Source: Candidatus Altimarinota bacterium
Lineage (GTDB): Bacteria > Patescibacteriota > Gracilibacteria > BD1-5 > UBA6164
DNA: 64,000 bases
Assembly: GCA_019454605.1 (NCBI GenBank)
Contig: JACFNZ010000005.1
Location: 1-64,000, forward strand
Direction of reading: 5' to 3'
Shown here piece by piece: positions 10,034-24,152 of the stretch. The stretch's first letter is position 1, and every line of letters starts with the position of its first letter. Below the pieces are notes generated by a model. It saw nothing but the letters and a program-made list of their open reading frames with translations. It was not told the origin of the DNA and did no database searches. Both the position numbers and the translations under genes were made by a program.

Positions 10034-13000
10034 ATGATTAATCTAAAAAAATTAGGGCAAAAACTACTTTCAATTTATACTAAAAATAAAACATACTTTT
10101 TAAGTAGTTTTATTTTTGTTTTAACACTTTTTATATTTTGAGTTTTTCTTTTTAATAATAAAGAAATTAATCAATTATTTAAAAATACTTTTTCTTCTTT
10201 TGAAATTTCAGGGGGAAATTTTGATTTATGAATTAAAAAAATTCCATACAATACTAAATCAATAGATCTATCTTTTTCTAAAAAAATAGATAAAGAAAGT
10301 GTGTCAAAAGATATTTTTAAAATAACCCCAGAAGTTCCTTGAATTTTGGAGTTAAAAAATGATAATACCTTAAGTTTTAAACTAGAAGAAAGCCTTAAAA
10401 TAGGTCAAGATTATACTATTTTGATTTCAAAAAATCTAAAGTCAATAAATTGAGAAAAATTAGAGGATGATATTTTATATATAGTTTCTGCAGTTGCAGG
10501 AGCTAAAGTTGTAAAAGTTTTACCAGAAAAAAACTTAGATAATTTGCAAAAAAATCTAGTAGTCTTTTTTAGCCTGCCAATGATTAGTATATCTAGTTTA
10601 GATTTTAAAGATGATTTACCATGCCCTTTAGAAATTACACCAAAAATTGAATGAAAATGTAGTTGGACTACCACTTCAGTTTTAGAATTTATCCCAAAAA
10701 CTCAATTTAATTGAGCAACAAAGTATGATTATAGTATTGCATATAAATCTTGATTAAATTATCCTTTAGATGACACTTTTACTTGAAGTTTTGTAACTCC
10801 TGATTTAAAGCCTCTTGTAAATGATAGTTTTTCTCCAAAAGATTATATAAATTTAAACTTTAATTATCCTGTATCAATTGATGATTTAACTAAAAACATA
10901 AAAATATATAAAATTGATGAAAATAAAAAAGAAACTGAAATAAAAATAAAAGTTGAAAATATTAAAAATTCTGAAAAATCTTTTTTAATTAAATCATTAA
11001 ATTGAGAATATTTTTATGATACAAACTATAAATTAGTTTTAAATAAATGATTAAATCCAAAATATTGAAATATTTCTTTGAAAACAGAATTTGTAGCAAA
11101 TCTAAAATCAAATCCATTTATATCAAATATATGAGTTTATAAAAATATATATTGAAATACCTGAAGTTTAGTTGATACTAAAGACTTTACATATAGAGAT
11201 TTTCTACCAAATAAAGATGTATTTTTTAATATAAGCTTTTTTGAAGAAACCCCTTTAAATAAAGATATGTTTGAGTTTAAAGATAGTAAAACTTGAGAAA
11301 AAATTAACTTCTCAATTTCTTATGTAAAAAAAGAAATAGAAGCAAATTGAGTAAAAAGTTGGGTTGATGATAAAACTCAAATTCGTTTTGAACTTAAAAA
11401 CTCTCTAAAAAATAATTCAGACTATACTTTAACATTGTTTAAGAAAATAAACCCATCTTTATTAAAAGATGTAGTTTACAATTATAAGACATCTAAAAAC
11501 TTAGAAATAACAAACTTTTTAAATATTGATTATTCAAAATCTTGTTTATACGTAAATAATCCTTTAGATTGAGTATATCTTGACTGAAGTGAGAAAACAT
11601 TAAATAATTTTATAAATTTTTCAAATTCTTGAACTTTGAAATGATTTTTTGAAAGTCAATATATAGAAGATTGGCAATTTTCAGAGTCAATAGAGAATTT
11701 ATCTAAGGAAGATAAAAATAAAAAATTAATTGAAAAATGATATTGTCCAGAAGCAAATCCTTGAGAAACTCTTTATTCTATTGACTCAAGACTTTCTCCA
11801 AATAGCTCTTATGATATAAATATTTCAAATTTAGAAGATATTTATTGAAACAAGCAAACTACTTTATTTAAAAATTCTATAAAAACAAAAAATTTAAGAG
11901 AAAATGATAAATATGTTTATACTTCTTTTGTAAACCAGACAAATGTTTTTCCAAATAATGTGCCAACTATAATAAATATTCAAACTATAAATACTTCAAA
12001 TATTTTTGTAGATGTATGTGAAATGAATGATTTAGATTATAAAAATTATTTAAAAGACCCATTTTGAAATTTTGCAACATGCACGAAAAAAACAAGCAAA
12101 AAACTTGATACAAAACTTGTATATTGGAAAATGACAAATAATAAATTTGATTTAGAAAAAGATATTTTATGATACAAAACTGATGCAAAATATATATGAT
12201 TTGAAGTTTTTAATAATGAATCAAAATCAAAAGAAAATAATTATGCAAAAAATTTAATTATAAAAACAAACATAAGTGCTTTTTTAGAAAAATGATCAAA
12301 TAAATCTATACTATATGCTACAAAGTTGTGAGATAATAGCGAAATACCAAATTTAAATTTAGAATTTTATGATTTTAATTATAACAAAACTACCATACCA
12401 TATAAATTTGATAAAGAAAAAAAAGTTTATGTAATTGATCAAGATTTGAGTTGAATTTCATATATTTTATTGAAAAATAATGACTTTTATTGAATTATTT
12501 GAGATTGAGATGATTTTTCAAATTATGATTTTAAATATATTTCAGGTCAAGATAGTTCTACAAAAGATTATGCTTATGTTTACTCTGATAGACCTATTTA
12601 TAGACCTTGAGATGAAGTGCAAATAAAATGACTTTTAAGAGAATTTAATTTTGATTGATACAAAAAATCAAGTATAAAATCTTGAGTTTTAAAAATTATT
12701 TGAGAAGACTTTAATGAATATAGAAGTATGGAGTTAAATCTTGATAATAATTCAAATTTTACTTGAAGTTTTATAATTCCAAAAGATTTTGCTTTATGAA
12801 ATTTTAAATTTCAATTCAAATACAAAAATAAAAAAGAAAGCTATTATCAAGATATATATACTGCTTGATGATTTAGTGTTGAAGAGTATAAAAAACCTAC
12901 ATTTAAAGTAGATATAGAAACTGGTAAAAATGATTTAAATATTTGAGAAAAAACAAATATAAAAATCTCTCCAAAATATTATTTTGGTTGAAAAATGACA

Positions 13001-16000
13001 AACACTTCTTGAAAATATTTCATACTTTCTCAAAAATATTATTTTGATGCAAAAGAGTATGGAGATTATCAATTTGGGGAAAATGAGGACTATTTTTCTT
13101 GTATATATTGGTGATATTGTGATTATCAAGATAAATTAAATCTTTGATCTGTTGATTTTAAAGTTGATGAAAACGGATATTTTAACTTAGATTATGATTT
13201 CCCAAAAAATAAAGACACTTGAGAAAAAATCTATACTTTCAATTTTGAAGTAACAGATCCTGATACTAAAAAAACAGTTTCAAATACTATTTCAAAAGTG
13301 CTTCATACAACTGATGCTTATGTTTGATTAAAGTCAAATTATTATACATCTAAAGAAAAGTGAATTGATTTTGATGCTATAACTTTGGATTATGATGCAA
13401 AACCACTACCTGTAAAAAATATAAAAGTTGAATTATTTAAAAAAGAGTATAAACAAGTTAAGAAACTTTGAGTTGATTGAGTTTTTTATAACAAATACTT
13501 TATAGATGAAAAATTAGAAAAAACTCTAAATCTTAAAACAGATAATAAATGATTTATTTCAAGCAATTTTAAAACTAAAAGTGATTGAGAATATAAAATA
13601 AAAGTAAGTTATACTTGAGATAATAATCAAACATTTTCATCATCTAAAGATATTTATGTAGCTTGAGAAAACTATATTTCATGGTGAAATGATAATAATA
13701 ATATAACTGACTTTGAATCATATAAAATCACTTACAAATTATGAGAAACAGCAAAATTTACACTAAAAAGCCCAGTAAATAACTGAAAAGCACTTGTAAT
13801 TGTAGAAAAAGATGATGGGATTTTAGATTATTTTATACACGATATAAAATCATATTGAGATGAAATTAGTCTAAAACTTACAGATAAACATTATCCAAAT
13901 GTGTATTTAAAAGTATTTTTAATATGAAATCAACCAAATAATCCTCTTCCAATTTTTAAAAGAGCTTTATCAGTTGTAAAAGTGTTAACAGAATACAAAA
14001 ATTTAAATATTTCAATTGTTCCAAACAAAAAAAATTACAAACCTTGAGAATCTATGGAAATAGCTGTTGAAGTAACTGATAGTAACTGAAAAGTAGTTCC
14101 AAATGCAAATTGAAGTTTGTGAGTAGTTGATGAAAGTGTTTTAGCACTAAAATGAAATCCTAAGAAAAATCCATATTCATTTTTTTATGATATGAAAAGA
14201 TATCTATGAACTTTGAGTTATTCTAATTTAAAATACTTAATAGAAAAACTTGAAGTAAAAGATGTGAGTGGTTGAGAAAAATGATGAGCTTGAGATAACT
14301 TAAAATGATGAGAAACTAAAAAACCAAGATGAAATTTTAAAGATACAGCATTTTGGCTTTCTGATTTTACTACAGATAATAATTGAAAATCAATTATAAA
14401 AATACCATCTTTACCAGACAATCTTACAACTTGGGTTATTGAGGCTTTAGTTTCAACTCCAGATGATAACAAAATCTGAGTTAATTATGAAACATTTATC
14501 ACAAATAATCCTTTGATGATAGAAGATAATTTACCGAGATTTTTAGCGACTGATGACAAAATAATTTTATCACCAGTTATTTATAATAAAACTTGAAAAG
14601 ATGATGATTTTATTGTAAAAATAAAAGCAACAAATTGAGTGTTAAAAGACACAAATAAATCTGTTTTTATAAAAAATTGAGAATCCAAAAAAGTTGATTT
14701 TGAATTTAATTTAAAACAGTCAAAAGACTTTAATTTATATGATTTTTCAAGTATAAATATTGAAGCAACTTCAAAAAATGATAAAAATATTTATGATTCA
14801 ATTAAAAAAATTATTCCTATAAATAATTGAATAATTCCAGAGTATTTATCAACTGTTTGAAAAACAAGTGATGTAAGTTTTGATGAAAAAATAAATATTT
14901 TAAATTTAGATAAAAAAACTACTACATTAAGCATAAATTATGCTTGAACTTTGTTTAACTCACTGCTTGACTGAGTTAGTTATTTATCAAATTATCCTTA
15001 CTTTTGAGCAGAACAAACTACTTCATCAATTATGCCTTATATTTATATTAAAAAATTATATAATTCAGTTTGAAAAGAGTATGATTTAAAAAAAATTACT
15101 TTAAAAAAATATATTAACAATATTGTTTGATATAAAGATATAAGTGTAGATGAGCTTATAAAAGATTATTTAGTATCAATAAAAAAATATCAAAATATTG
15201 ATTTTTGATTTACTTATTGGTATGATAGCACTTATAAAATAAGCGATATAAATTTAACTAATTATGTATTGTCATCATTGTCTGAAATCAAATCACTTTG
15301 ATATAATGTAGATGAAAAAATTCTAAAAAATTCTTCAAATTATTTAAAAAATGAGTTTTATAAAAATAAAACTTGTGATGAAAAAATTAAAAATAATTGT
15401 ATAAGTATTGAACTAAAAAAAGATATACTTCTTGCTTTAACTACCTATGATTTAGATGATTATGAAGTTTATAAAATGTATAAAACATTAAATATAAATT
15501 TATTAAGTGAATTGTCTGCATCAGATTTAATGTCACAAATTTTACAAATTAAATCATTACCAAAAGAAGAAAAAGATTTAATTACAAAAGAATTATTAAA
15601 AAAAGTAGAAAAAATCTTTGCAAATAATTTAATTTACAATCCAAAATGAGCATTTATTTCAGCAACTAATAACTCAAGAATATATAATTCATCAAAACTT
15701 CTAGAAATTATATCAAATATATGACTTGATAATTTTAAAGATAGTGAAAATATAATTGATAATATAATTAGATTTATAATTTCTTCAAAGACAAACTGAA
15801 ATTTTGGATCAACTATTGATAATTTATATGTAATAAAATCACTTACAAATTATTTATCAAAATCAAAAGATTTACAAAATACAAATATGTCAGTAGATAT
15901 AAATCTAAATTCAAGTCAAATTGATAGTAAAAAAATAAGTGGGAAAAATATATTTGATAGTTTTTCTAAAACAATTTCGTCTGATAATTTACAAGATAAA

Positions 16001-16615
16001 AATATTTTTAATATCTCAAAAAGTGGAACTTGAGTAGTTTATTATGATTTAAATTTAAAATATTTCATAAAATCTAAAGATACAAAACCAAGAGATGAAT
16101 GATTTTTTGTAGAAAAAAAATATTTTTCGTTTGATGAATACAAAAAAATTGAAAGTCTTAAAAATGAGGAATTAAAAAAATATCTTTCTTGAGAAATAAA
16201 TTATGATAATTTAAAATATCCTAAAGATGTGATAGAATATTTATCACCAATTACTTCTTGAAAAGTTTGAGATTTAGTTTTAGTTTACAATAAAGTTATA
16301 ACAAATGAAGATAGAGATCAAGTGGCATTTGAAAGTTTTATACCTTCATGAAGTGAAATAGTAAATACTAATCTTGATACTGAAAATAAAGAAGTAACTG
16401 ATATTGCTACAAATATATATTTAGATAAAAAAGAATTTAGAGATGATATGTATTTTGCTTGGACTAAAGAGCTTCTTGCTTGAATATATAATTTTTCATA
16501 TACTATTAGATTAACTCATGCTTGAGATTTTGAAGTAAAACCAACACAAGTTTGAGAATTTTATAATAAAGAAGTTTTTGGGAGAAGTGGGGGGAGTGAG
16601 TTTAGGGTTGAGTAG
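10034..16615 (+). CDS. Giant alpha-2-macroglobulin-like protein (bacterial A2M, YfhM type)
   Basis: 2193 residues and the largest gene in the window. One N-terminal membrane segment (about 25-48) would anchor it outside the cell. Then come Ig-like/MG domains, an MG2-type segment YVYSDRPIYRPGDEVQIKG near residue 846, a bait-like region, and an A2M core containing NYPYFGAEQTTSS near 1658. In thioester A2Ms this site reads GCxEQ; here the cysteine position is a glycine encoded by TGA, so no thioester can form. The family traps proteases and usually partners PBP1C. A PBP1C gene lies just beyond the next gene, on the other strand. The protein is longer than E. coli YfhM (about 1650 aa). Confidence 0.85.
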
Positions 16616-16670
16616 GGAGGAATGTTTGATTTAATTTTAATAATTTAAGTTTTAGATAATTTTTTAAACT

Positions 16671-17294
16671 ATGGAAAATAATTTTAGTGTTAAAACTATT
16701 AAAAAGATTTGAAATGAGATTTTTTCATTTAATAAAAATAATTTTGATTTCCAATTATTGGATTTTTGGAGTTGGAATGGGTCTGATTTATTAAATAATA
16801 CTATGAGATGAAAACTTGCAGAATTTATAATAGCAAAAGCATTGGGTATAACAAATTCTTATAGAATTGAGTGGGATGAATATGATTTAGTATATAATGA
16901 TTTAAAAATAGAGATAAAATCTTGATCTTATATACAATCTTGGGAGCAAAATAAATATTCAAATATTATCTTAAGTATAAAACCCACAAAAGATTATAAT
17001 TGAAATGAACTTAAAAGGAGAAGTGATATATATGTTTTTGCAATTTTATCACATAAAGATGCAAAAACAATAAATCCTTTAAAATTAGAACAATGGGATT
17101 TTTATATTATTAAAACAAATATATTAAACAAAAAATTATGAAATCAAAAAACTATTTGATTAAATTCATTATTGAAACTTAATCCAATAAAATGTAGTTT
17201 TGAGAATCTAAAAATAACTATTGATGAAATACTTAAAAAATCTGAAAATTTTATAGACAAATATAACTTTATTAATAAATCTAAAAATTATTAA
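16671..17294 (+). CDS. Putative PD-(D/E)XK nuclease-like protein
   Basis: 207 residues. The segment GKLAEFIIAKALG (E51), then D72 and D77, then IEIKSGSYIQSW (E81-x-K83) matches the order of acidic and lysine residues in PD-(D/E)XK nuclease folds. KRRSDIYVFAILSHKDAKT follows. I recall similar stand-alone proteins with E(I/V)KSxxYxQSW and QWxFYxxxT in many bacteria, mostly unannotated. No methyltransferase or other restriction partner is adjacent. It sits between the A2M-like gene and PBP1C, which in other bacteria are neighbours. Catalytic activity is inference. Confidence 0.55.
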
Positions 17295-17304
17295 AAAATC
17301 ATTT

Positions 17305-17331
17305 ATAAAAGCCAAAAGGCTTTTATTTTTT
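17305..17331. terminator. Terminator between nuclease-like gene and pbpC
   Basis: Stem AAAAGCC / GGCTTTT with an AAAA loop and a T-rich tail. It overlaps the end of the convergent pbpC gene and probably ends the 16671-17294 transcript. Confidence 0.65.
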
Positions 17332-19356
17332 CTCCACCTCCACCAAAACCTCATCACTCCCAACCATTTCTCAACTCTTATAAATCTCAACTTTTAAATT
17401 ATTTTTTTTCAAAAATTTTGTAATATTTATAAAATTACTATCAATTTTTTCTCAATTTAAATACCAACTAAAACTATCATAATACACATTTGTAGAAAAA
17501 GAAAGTTTTATATCTTGATTTTTTAATGGTATAAAGGGATTTACTTTAAACATACTTTTATCTAAAGGAGATGTGATTTCTAGATAATCTTTTTTATCTT
17601 TATTTAAAGAAATAACACTAGAGTTTATATCTTTATCATCTAAAAAATAAACTATTTTTCTAAAAATATCTCATGCTCAAGTTGACCCAGAAACTCATTT
17701 CATCTCACTTCAATCTTTATTTCAAACCCAAACTCATATAATATAATTAGAAGTATATCAAATACTTAAATTATCTTTAAAATTTCTTGAAGTCCCTGTT
17801 TTTACAAAAACTTCTCTATTTTCAAAATCAAGATTTGAATTTATAGGAAATCATGCAAGTTTAAAATACCTATTTGTTAAAATTTCCTCAACCATAGCAG
17901 TGTATTTTTTGTCTGTAATTTTTTTGCAATTTGCTTTATTTTTTTCAATATAATTTACATCACATAAATTACCTCATTTTGCAAAAATTAAGTAAGCTCT
18001 TGTGAGTTCATATAAACTGACTTCTCAACTTCATAATGCAAGTGATAATCAGTAAAAGTCAGAATTTTTATTTAAAGAATTTATTTTAATACTTCTTAAA
18101 AATATTAAAAATTTTTCTATTCAAATCTCATTTAAAAGCTTTACGGCTGGAATATTTATACTTTGAGAAAGGCTTTGTGCTAAACTAATTTCTCATTTAT
18201 AATCAAGAGAATAGTTTTTAGGTTCATAACTATATCAATCAATTGTTTTATAATTTACTGGCAAATCAAGTATAGTTGATGATGAAGTTTTATTTAAGTC
18301 TTGAAAAGCAAGTAAATAAATAAAAGGCTTTAAAGCACTTCAAGGCTGTCTTAAAGCAAGACTTCAATTTACCTGTCAATCTTTAGAATAATAATCATTT
18401 CATCAAATCATTACTTTTAAATCCAAAGTATTTCTATCAATAATTATAATAGAATAATTTGATACATTTTTCCAAGCAAGACTTTTAATAGAAGACTTAG
18501 CAAGTTCATCTATTTTTTTTGTTAAATCATAACTTATAGTTGTAAAAATACTTCATTTTGAATTATTTTCTAAAAAAGATTTATTATTTATAAAATCAAC
18601 TATATAAGGAAGTTTATTTTTTTCTCAAGTGAAAAAAATAAGTTTTTCTTGTAAAATAGAGGTTTTTTCTTCTTTTGAAATTACTCAATTTTTTTCTAAA
18701 TAGTTAACTAAGATTTTAAATCTTTTATTAAAATTTGATAAATTTGTTATAGGATTGTATTTATTTGGATTTTTTATAATAGTTATAAGTCAAAGCATTT
18801 CTGCTTTTGTTAAATTTTTTATATCTTTATTGTAGTAAAATACTGAAGCTGAAGCAATTCAATAATTCAAATATCAAAAATTTATATTATTTAAATAATA
18901 ATTAAGTATTTCGTTTTTTGAGTATTTTTTATTTAATGCAAGTGATAATACAAACTCTTTTATTTTTAATTTATATCATCTATTTTCATTTAACCAATAA
19001 CTATTTCTAATCACTTGATTATCAATAGTTGAAGCTCACTGCACACTATTACCAAAAATATTATTTTTTAAAGCTCTAATTATTCAAATATAATCAATTC
19101 AAGAATGATAATAAAATCTTTTATCTTCAATCGATATTAAAGCATTTTTTAAAAAATCTGGGATTTCATTAAATGAAGTTTCTCTGTGTCTGTATTTTTT
19201 ATCAAATATAATTTCTCAAATCTCATTATTTTTATCATCATAAATGATAGTAGAAAGAGGTATTTTTTTAAGTTCTACTTTTAAAAAATAGGGAAATATA
19301 AGATACAATAAGATTAAACTAAATAAACTTATGATTAAAATTCAAGTTTTTTTCAT
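17323..19356 (-). CDS. pbpC: Penicillin-binding protein 1C
   Basis: 677 residues, bifunctional class A PBP: a signal anchor (about 1-24), a glycosyltransferase domain (SIEDKRFYYHSGID, then VQGASTIDNQVIRN), and a transpeptidase with S-x-x-K in RQPGSALKPF, S-x-N in SQSINIPAVK and KTG in VKTGTSRNFKDN. The C-terminal 85 residues look like the BiPBP_C domain of PBP1C. It polymerises and cross-links peptidoglycan outside the membrane. It is followed upstream by a second PBP, an LCP protein and a prepilin-like gene, all on the reverse strand. Confidence 0.93.
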
Positions 19357-19422
19357 AAAATAAACAAAAAAATAAACTCAAACTTAAGTTTATTTTTTAA
19401 AATAATATTTGCAAATTAAAAT

Positions 19423-22400
19423 TTAAGGCATTACTTCTAAAGTGACTTCTTTAGTTCATTTATTAAATGATAAATCAATAGATTCAATTTTTATGGTGTG
19501 AGTTCAAACTTCTAAATTATCTGTTTTTATTTCCTCTACAAATTCTCTTTGCTCAATTCATATTTTATAAGGATTATTATCTATATAAATATTTGTTGAT
19601 CTTAGTTTTCAAGCATCTTCTATATTTCATCTCAAATTGAAAGGTTGTCATTTATAAAGAGAAATACTTAAACTTTCAGGATTTGTAATATTTATTTTTG
19701 GAGGAACTTCATCTTTTAAAGATATTGTTATATTATAGTTTTTTTCTCAAGATAAATAAACACTATCTAGTGCTTTAATAGTTAAATTATAATTTCAATC
19801 ATATCATTTTGGAATTTCTATATTTCAAGCATAAACTCAAGAAGTTTTATTGGCTACTTTTATATCTTGAATTAAAGTATCTCATAAAAATATTTGTAAT
19901 TTTACTATAGGATTTGCACTTTTATATCAAATTTCTACATAATTATATCAATTTATAAAATTGTCTCAATCTTGTATTTTTGTTGCAATTTCTATATTTG
20001 ATTTAGAAACAAGCTTTTCATCTCTTATACATTCTTCATCTTTATAATCTGAAATAATATTTCAAATATTTCAAAATTCTTTATATCAACTTTGTTTTGC
20101 CCAAGCTTGAACTCAAGATTCCCAAACTTTATTGTCTGGATCTATAGAGTGGTATGCTATATAATATCAAGTTTTAATTGCAGATGGAGGAGTGTTTGGT
20201 CATACTTTTCAATTACACATAGCATCAACTTCTATTTTTTGCATACTTTGGTCGTATTTTGTTGGCACATTTGTAAAGTAGCTATTTACTGTTAAACTAG
20301 GTTCAAATCATTCAGGAGCAAGTAGTCAAGATATTTTTGATATTTTAGCTGATTTTAATCATTTTGGTTTTGAAAATTCTTCTACTTTTAGTCAAGAGTG
20401 AGCATATTCCATAAATTGTTTCCACATAGGAGCAGCTCAATTAAGTCAATCTGCTGCTGGTAATAGTTTTGTTCAATCAGTATTTCAAGCCCAAACTACT
20501 GTTGTTATTTGAGGAGTAAATCAAGCAGTCCATATATCTCCAGGGAAATATTCTTTTTTTCAATTTTTTATAAATAATTTATTTGAAGTTCAAGTTTTTG
20601 CTCAAGCAGGTCTATTTTTTAAAGTCAAATTTGTATTCCAAAACTCAGTTGGTCTTGATGCAGAATTTGACATAATATAATCCATTATATAAGCTGTTGT
20701 TTCATTTAAAACTTTAGTTCATAAAGTAGGTCTTTTTTGCTCTATAACAAGTCATTTACTATCTAAAATTTTTAATATAGGGTTTATATCAATTTTTTGT
20801 CAATTATTTGGAAACACAGAATATGCTTGTGCCATTTCTAATGCTGTCATCTCTCAAGATCATAGTGCAAGTGGTGCTCAGTAAGTAAAATTTTCATTTA
20901 ATGATTTTACTCAAGTTGTTTTTAAGTAATCAATAATTCCTTTTTGCTCTCAAGCAAGAAAATAAAGTTTTATAGCAGGTATATTTCTAGAACCATTTAA
21001 AGCAGTCATTAAATTCATTTTTCAATCAAATTTTCATTCATAATTTTTTGGTTCATATCCACCTGGAAAAGTTGTTTTTATATCATATATAGGAGTATAA
21101 GGTCAAAAAGGATTTTTATCAATAGCAAGAGCATAAACATATGGTTTAAAACTACTTCAAGGTTGTCTTTTTGAAGTAATCATATCTACATTTCAATCAA
21201 TTTCTTTATTAAAATAATTCTCTCATCAAACATATGCTAGTATATCTCAAGTTTTATTATCAATACTTATTAAACTTCAGTTATTTGCATCAAATTTTTT
21301 TATATTTGAAGATACTTGATTTGAAACAATTTCCATTGCTTTATCTTGTAATTTTGGGTCAATAGTTGTATATATTTTTAATCAACCACTGTTAAGTATT
21401 TCCTCTCAATATTTATTTGATAAATAATCTTTTACATACATAACAAAATGAGGATATTTTATATTTTCTTTATATTCATTAAACTCAAGTCAAATACTTT
21501 CATTTAATGCTTTTTTATAATCATCAAAAGTTATATATTCATCTTCAAGCATTCTTCAAAGTATAAAGTCTTTTCTTCAAGTTTGGTACTCAATATATTC
21601 TCAATTTATATCAAATCTTAAAGAATTTAAAAAATTAAGTAAATCACTATAATTTAATATACTACACCCGTCTTTATCTATAGAAATAGAATTTTTAAAA
21701 TATTTTTTATCTAAATTACAAACTAAAAGTCAATTTTCTCAAAGTCTTTTTGCTGTTAAATTTTTAATAAAATTGCTAAAAGTTAAATAATAATCTTTTT
21801 TTTCATCAAGGGCTTTTTTTGTAATTAAGTTAGTTATACTATTTTTATCTGATTTAGGGTATGAATATATATTTCAAACAAGTCTTTGATATTGAGTATA
21901 AGGAGAATAATAAGTTGGTCATTTTGGTAAACTTGCAAGTATACTTGATTCTAATATATCAAGATCTTTAGCAGATTTTCAAAAAAAAGTTAAAGATGCT
22001 TGTTCTATTCAAAAAGCATTACTTCAATAAGCTATTTTATTTAGATATAATTCTAGTATTTTTTCTTTTGAAACTTCATTTGTTAATTTATAAGCTAAAA
22101 CATACTCTTTTAATTTTCTTTCAAGTTTATCAACAAAAGTTTCACTTGAATTTCTATTTTCAATAATTGTATTTCTTATTAATTGCTGAGTTAATGTAGA
22201 AGTTCATGCAAATCAAGTATTTTTTCATAAAATTCAATAATAAAATGCTCTTAAAAGTCAAATAATATCAAACCCAGGATTATCCCAAAATCTTTTATCT
22301 TCTCATGATATAATTGCATTAACCATATTTTTTGAGATTTTATCAAATCAGATATATGTTCTTTTTTCATCTCAATATAGATTATATAAAACTCATCAAT

Positions 22401-22617
22401 TTTTATCATAAATAGTTGATGATTGGATTATATTTAGATTTTCAAGTTTTTTAACATCAGGTAATTTTGAAACTATATTTACATAAATTAAAATTCATGA
22501 TAATAAAATTATTCAAAAAAATCATAAAATACCATAAGTTAAAAATACTTTTAAATTTTTATTATTAAAGTTTTTATATTTTTTTTTCTTTGTTACTTTG
22601 ATTGTTTTAAAAGACAT
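19423..22617 (-). CDS. Penicillin-binding protein 1A-like bifunctional transpeptidase
   Basis: 1064 residues, long for the family. Cytoplasmic basic N-terminus, one membrane segment (about 28-50), glycosyltransferase domain (SGEDKRFGDNPGFDIIG; the usual His after EDxxF is Asn here), and a transpeptidase with QPGSSFKPYVYALA (SxxK), SRNIPAIK (SxN) and KTGTSNK. The 300 or so C-terminal residues after the catalytic domain look like Ig-like or fibronectin-type repeats (ISLKDEVPPKINITNP). The gap to the LCP gene is 11 bases, so they are probably co-transcribed. Confidence 0.9.
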
Positions 22618-22628
22618 AGGTTTTTTAA

Positions 22629-24092
22629 TTAAAAGTTTAAATTTTTATAATCATCTCATATGATTATTTCTATTTTTGTTTGTGGATTTTTTGAGTACTT
22701 TGGTAATACTTCTACTTTTTCACTTCATCAAAATATAAACATTTCAAGAGCTTTTACTGTTTGAGGAATTTCTTCTCAACTTCAAGTTGTATAAAGTATT
22801 TTTGATTTTTCATATTTATCTCATGATGTATTTCATATAGAATCTTTATCTGGGATATTAAATCAATATTTTTTTAAAGAAGTTGCGACATCTTGAGCTA
22901 GTCAAGATACTTTTGTTGAATTAAATATATTTATAGGTAAATTTTCAGCATAAACTAAAGGATAGTTAAAAACTATATTTGTATAATTTATTAGTTTTGA
23001 ATAATTTGAAGGATTTGATTTTGTTCATCATTCTTGTAACATCACTGAAGCTCAACCAAAATCAGCTCTTAATGGAACATATAAAAATCATCATTTTTCA
23101 CAAGTATAACTTCAATAAAAACATCAATCATTTAAATTTGAGGAAACTATATTTTCTTTAGGAATATCTTTTAAAAATAAAGCAAGGTCAATCATTTGTC
23201 ATAAATCAAGATTTGTTATAACATGTTCTTGTAAGATAGCATAAATTGATTTTATTTTAGATGGGGAAGTGAGTAAATCTAGAGATAAAAATTTTTCTCT
23301 AAGTGCTTTTATAATTAATTGTTGTCTAAGAGATCTATCAAAATCACTTGTTGAGTGACGAGATCTAGCATACATTAAAGCAGTTTTTCAATCAAGAGTT
23401 TGTAATCAAGGATTTATTTTAAAAGTTATATAACTATGATTTGGCCCAGGATATGTATTGTCTATAATTTGATTTGGAACATCTATATTTATACCTCAAA
23501 CACTATCAATAATTTTTCTAAATCAATTAAAATCAAGATTTACAAAATAATGCATTTCTTCTCAAGTAATTTTTCATAAAACTTCATTTAGGCTTTTTAT
23601 AGCTTCAAATTCATCTTTTGTTTTTCTCAAAGCTCTAAAATAAACTTCATTGATTTTTCAAGCTCAAGAAGTAGGGTATGCTACATATAAATCTCTTGGA
23701 ACAGAAAACATTGAAATAGATTTATTTTTATAATTTATTGAAGCAATTAAAATACTATCTGTTAATTCTGGAGCATCATTTTCATCTCATCATCTTCAAA
23801 TAATTACTATATTTGTTTTTCAGTTAGTTGTTTTTATAGTTGATTTTTTTTCTATTTCTTCTAAATTTAATCAAAATCAAGAAAAAGATAATATAGAATC
23901 TAAATCAAACTTTATTTTAGAAACTTCTTTTAGTGCTATATATCAAAGAAATCAAACAATTATTAATACTATTAATACAAAATACCTTAAAAAATTATTT
24001 GAGTTTTCTTTTGATTTTATAAATCATTTTTGTATATTTATTAAATTATTTATATCTAATTTATTTTTACTTATTTTTGTCTTTTTAAACAT
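22629..24092 (-). CDS. LytR-CpsA-Psr (LCP) family protein
   Basis: 487 residues. One N-terminal membrane segment (FLRYFVLIVLIIVGFLGYIA), then the LCP catalytic domain with DSILIASINYKNKSISMFSVPRDL (conserved Asp and PRD), KINEVY, DFNGFRKIIDSVGGINI, and LDGKTALMYARSRHSTSDFDRS (the YARxRxxxxDxxR signature). A LytR_C-like domain occupies roughly the last 100 residues (VFNSTKVSGLAQDVA). LCP enzymes transfer glycopolymers to peptidoglycan. This fits its place beside two PBPs. Confidence 0.92.
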
Positions 24093-24152
24093 TTTTTTTA
24101 CTCTAATTTTTAATTGATTTTAGTTATATGTTTTTTTTAAAAAAATTCAAGA

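Noticed and set aside
15005-15007. UGA as selenocysteine restoring the A2M thioester
   Set aside because: No SECIS-like hairpin was evident beside it, and UGA is glycine everywhere else in the window.
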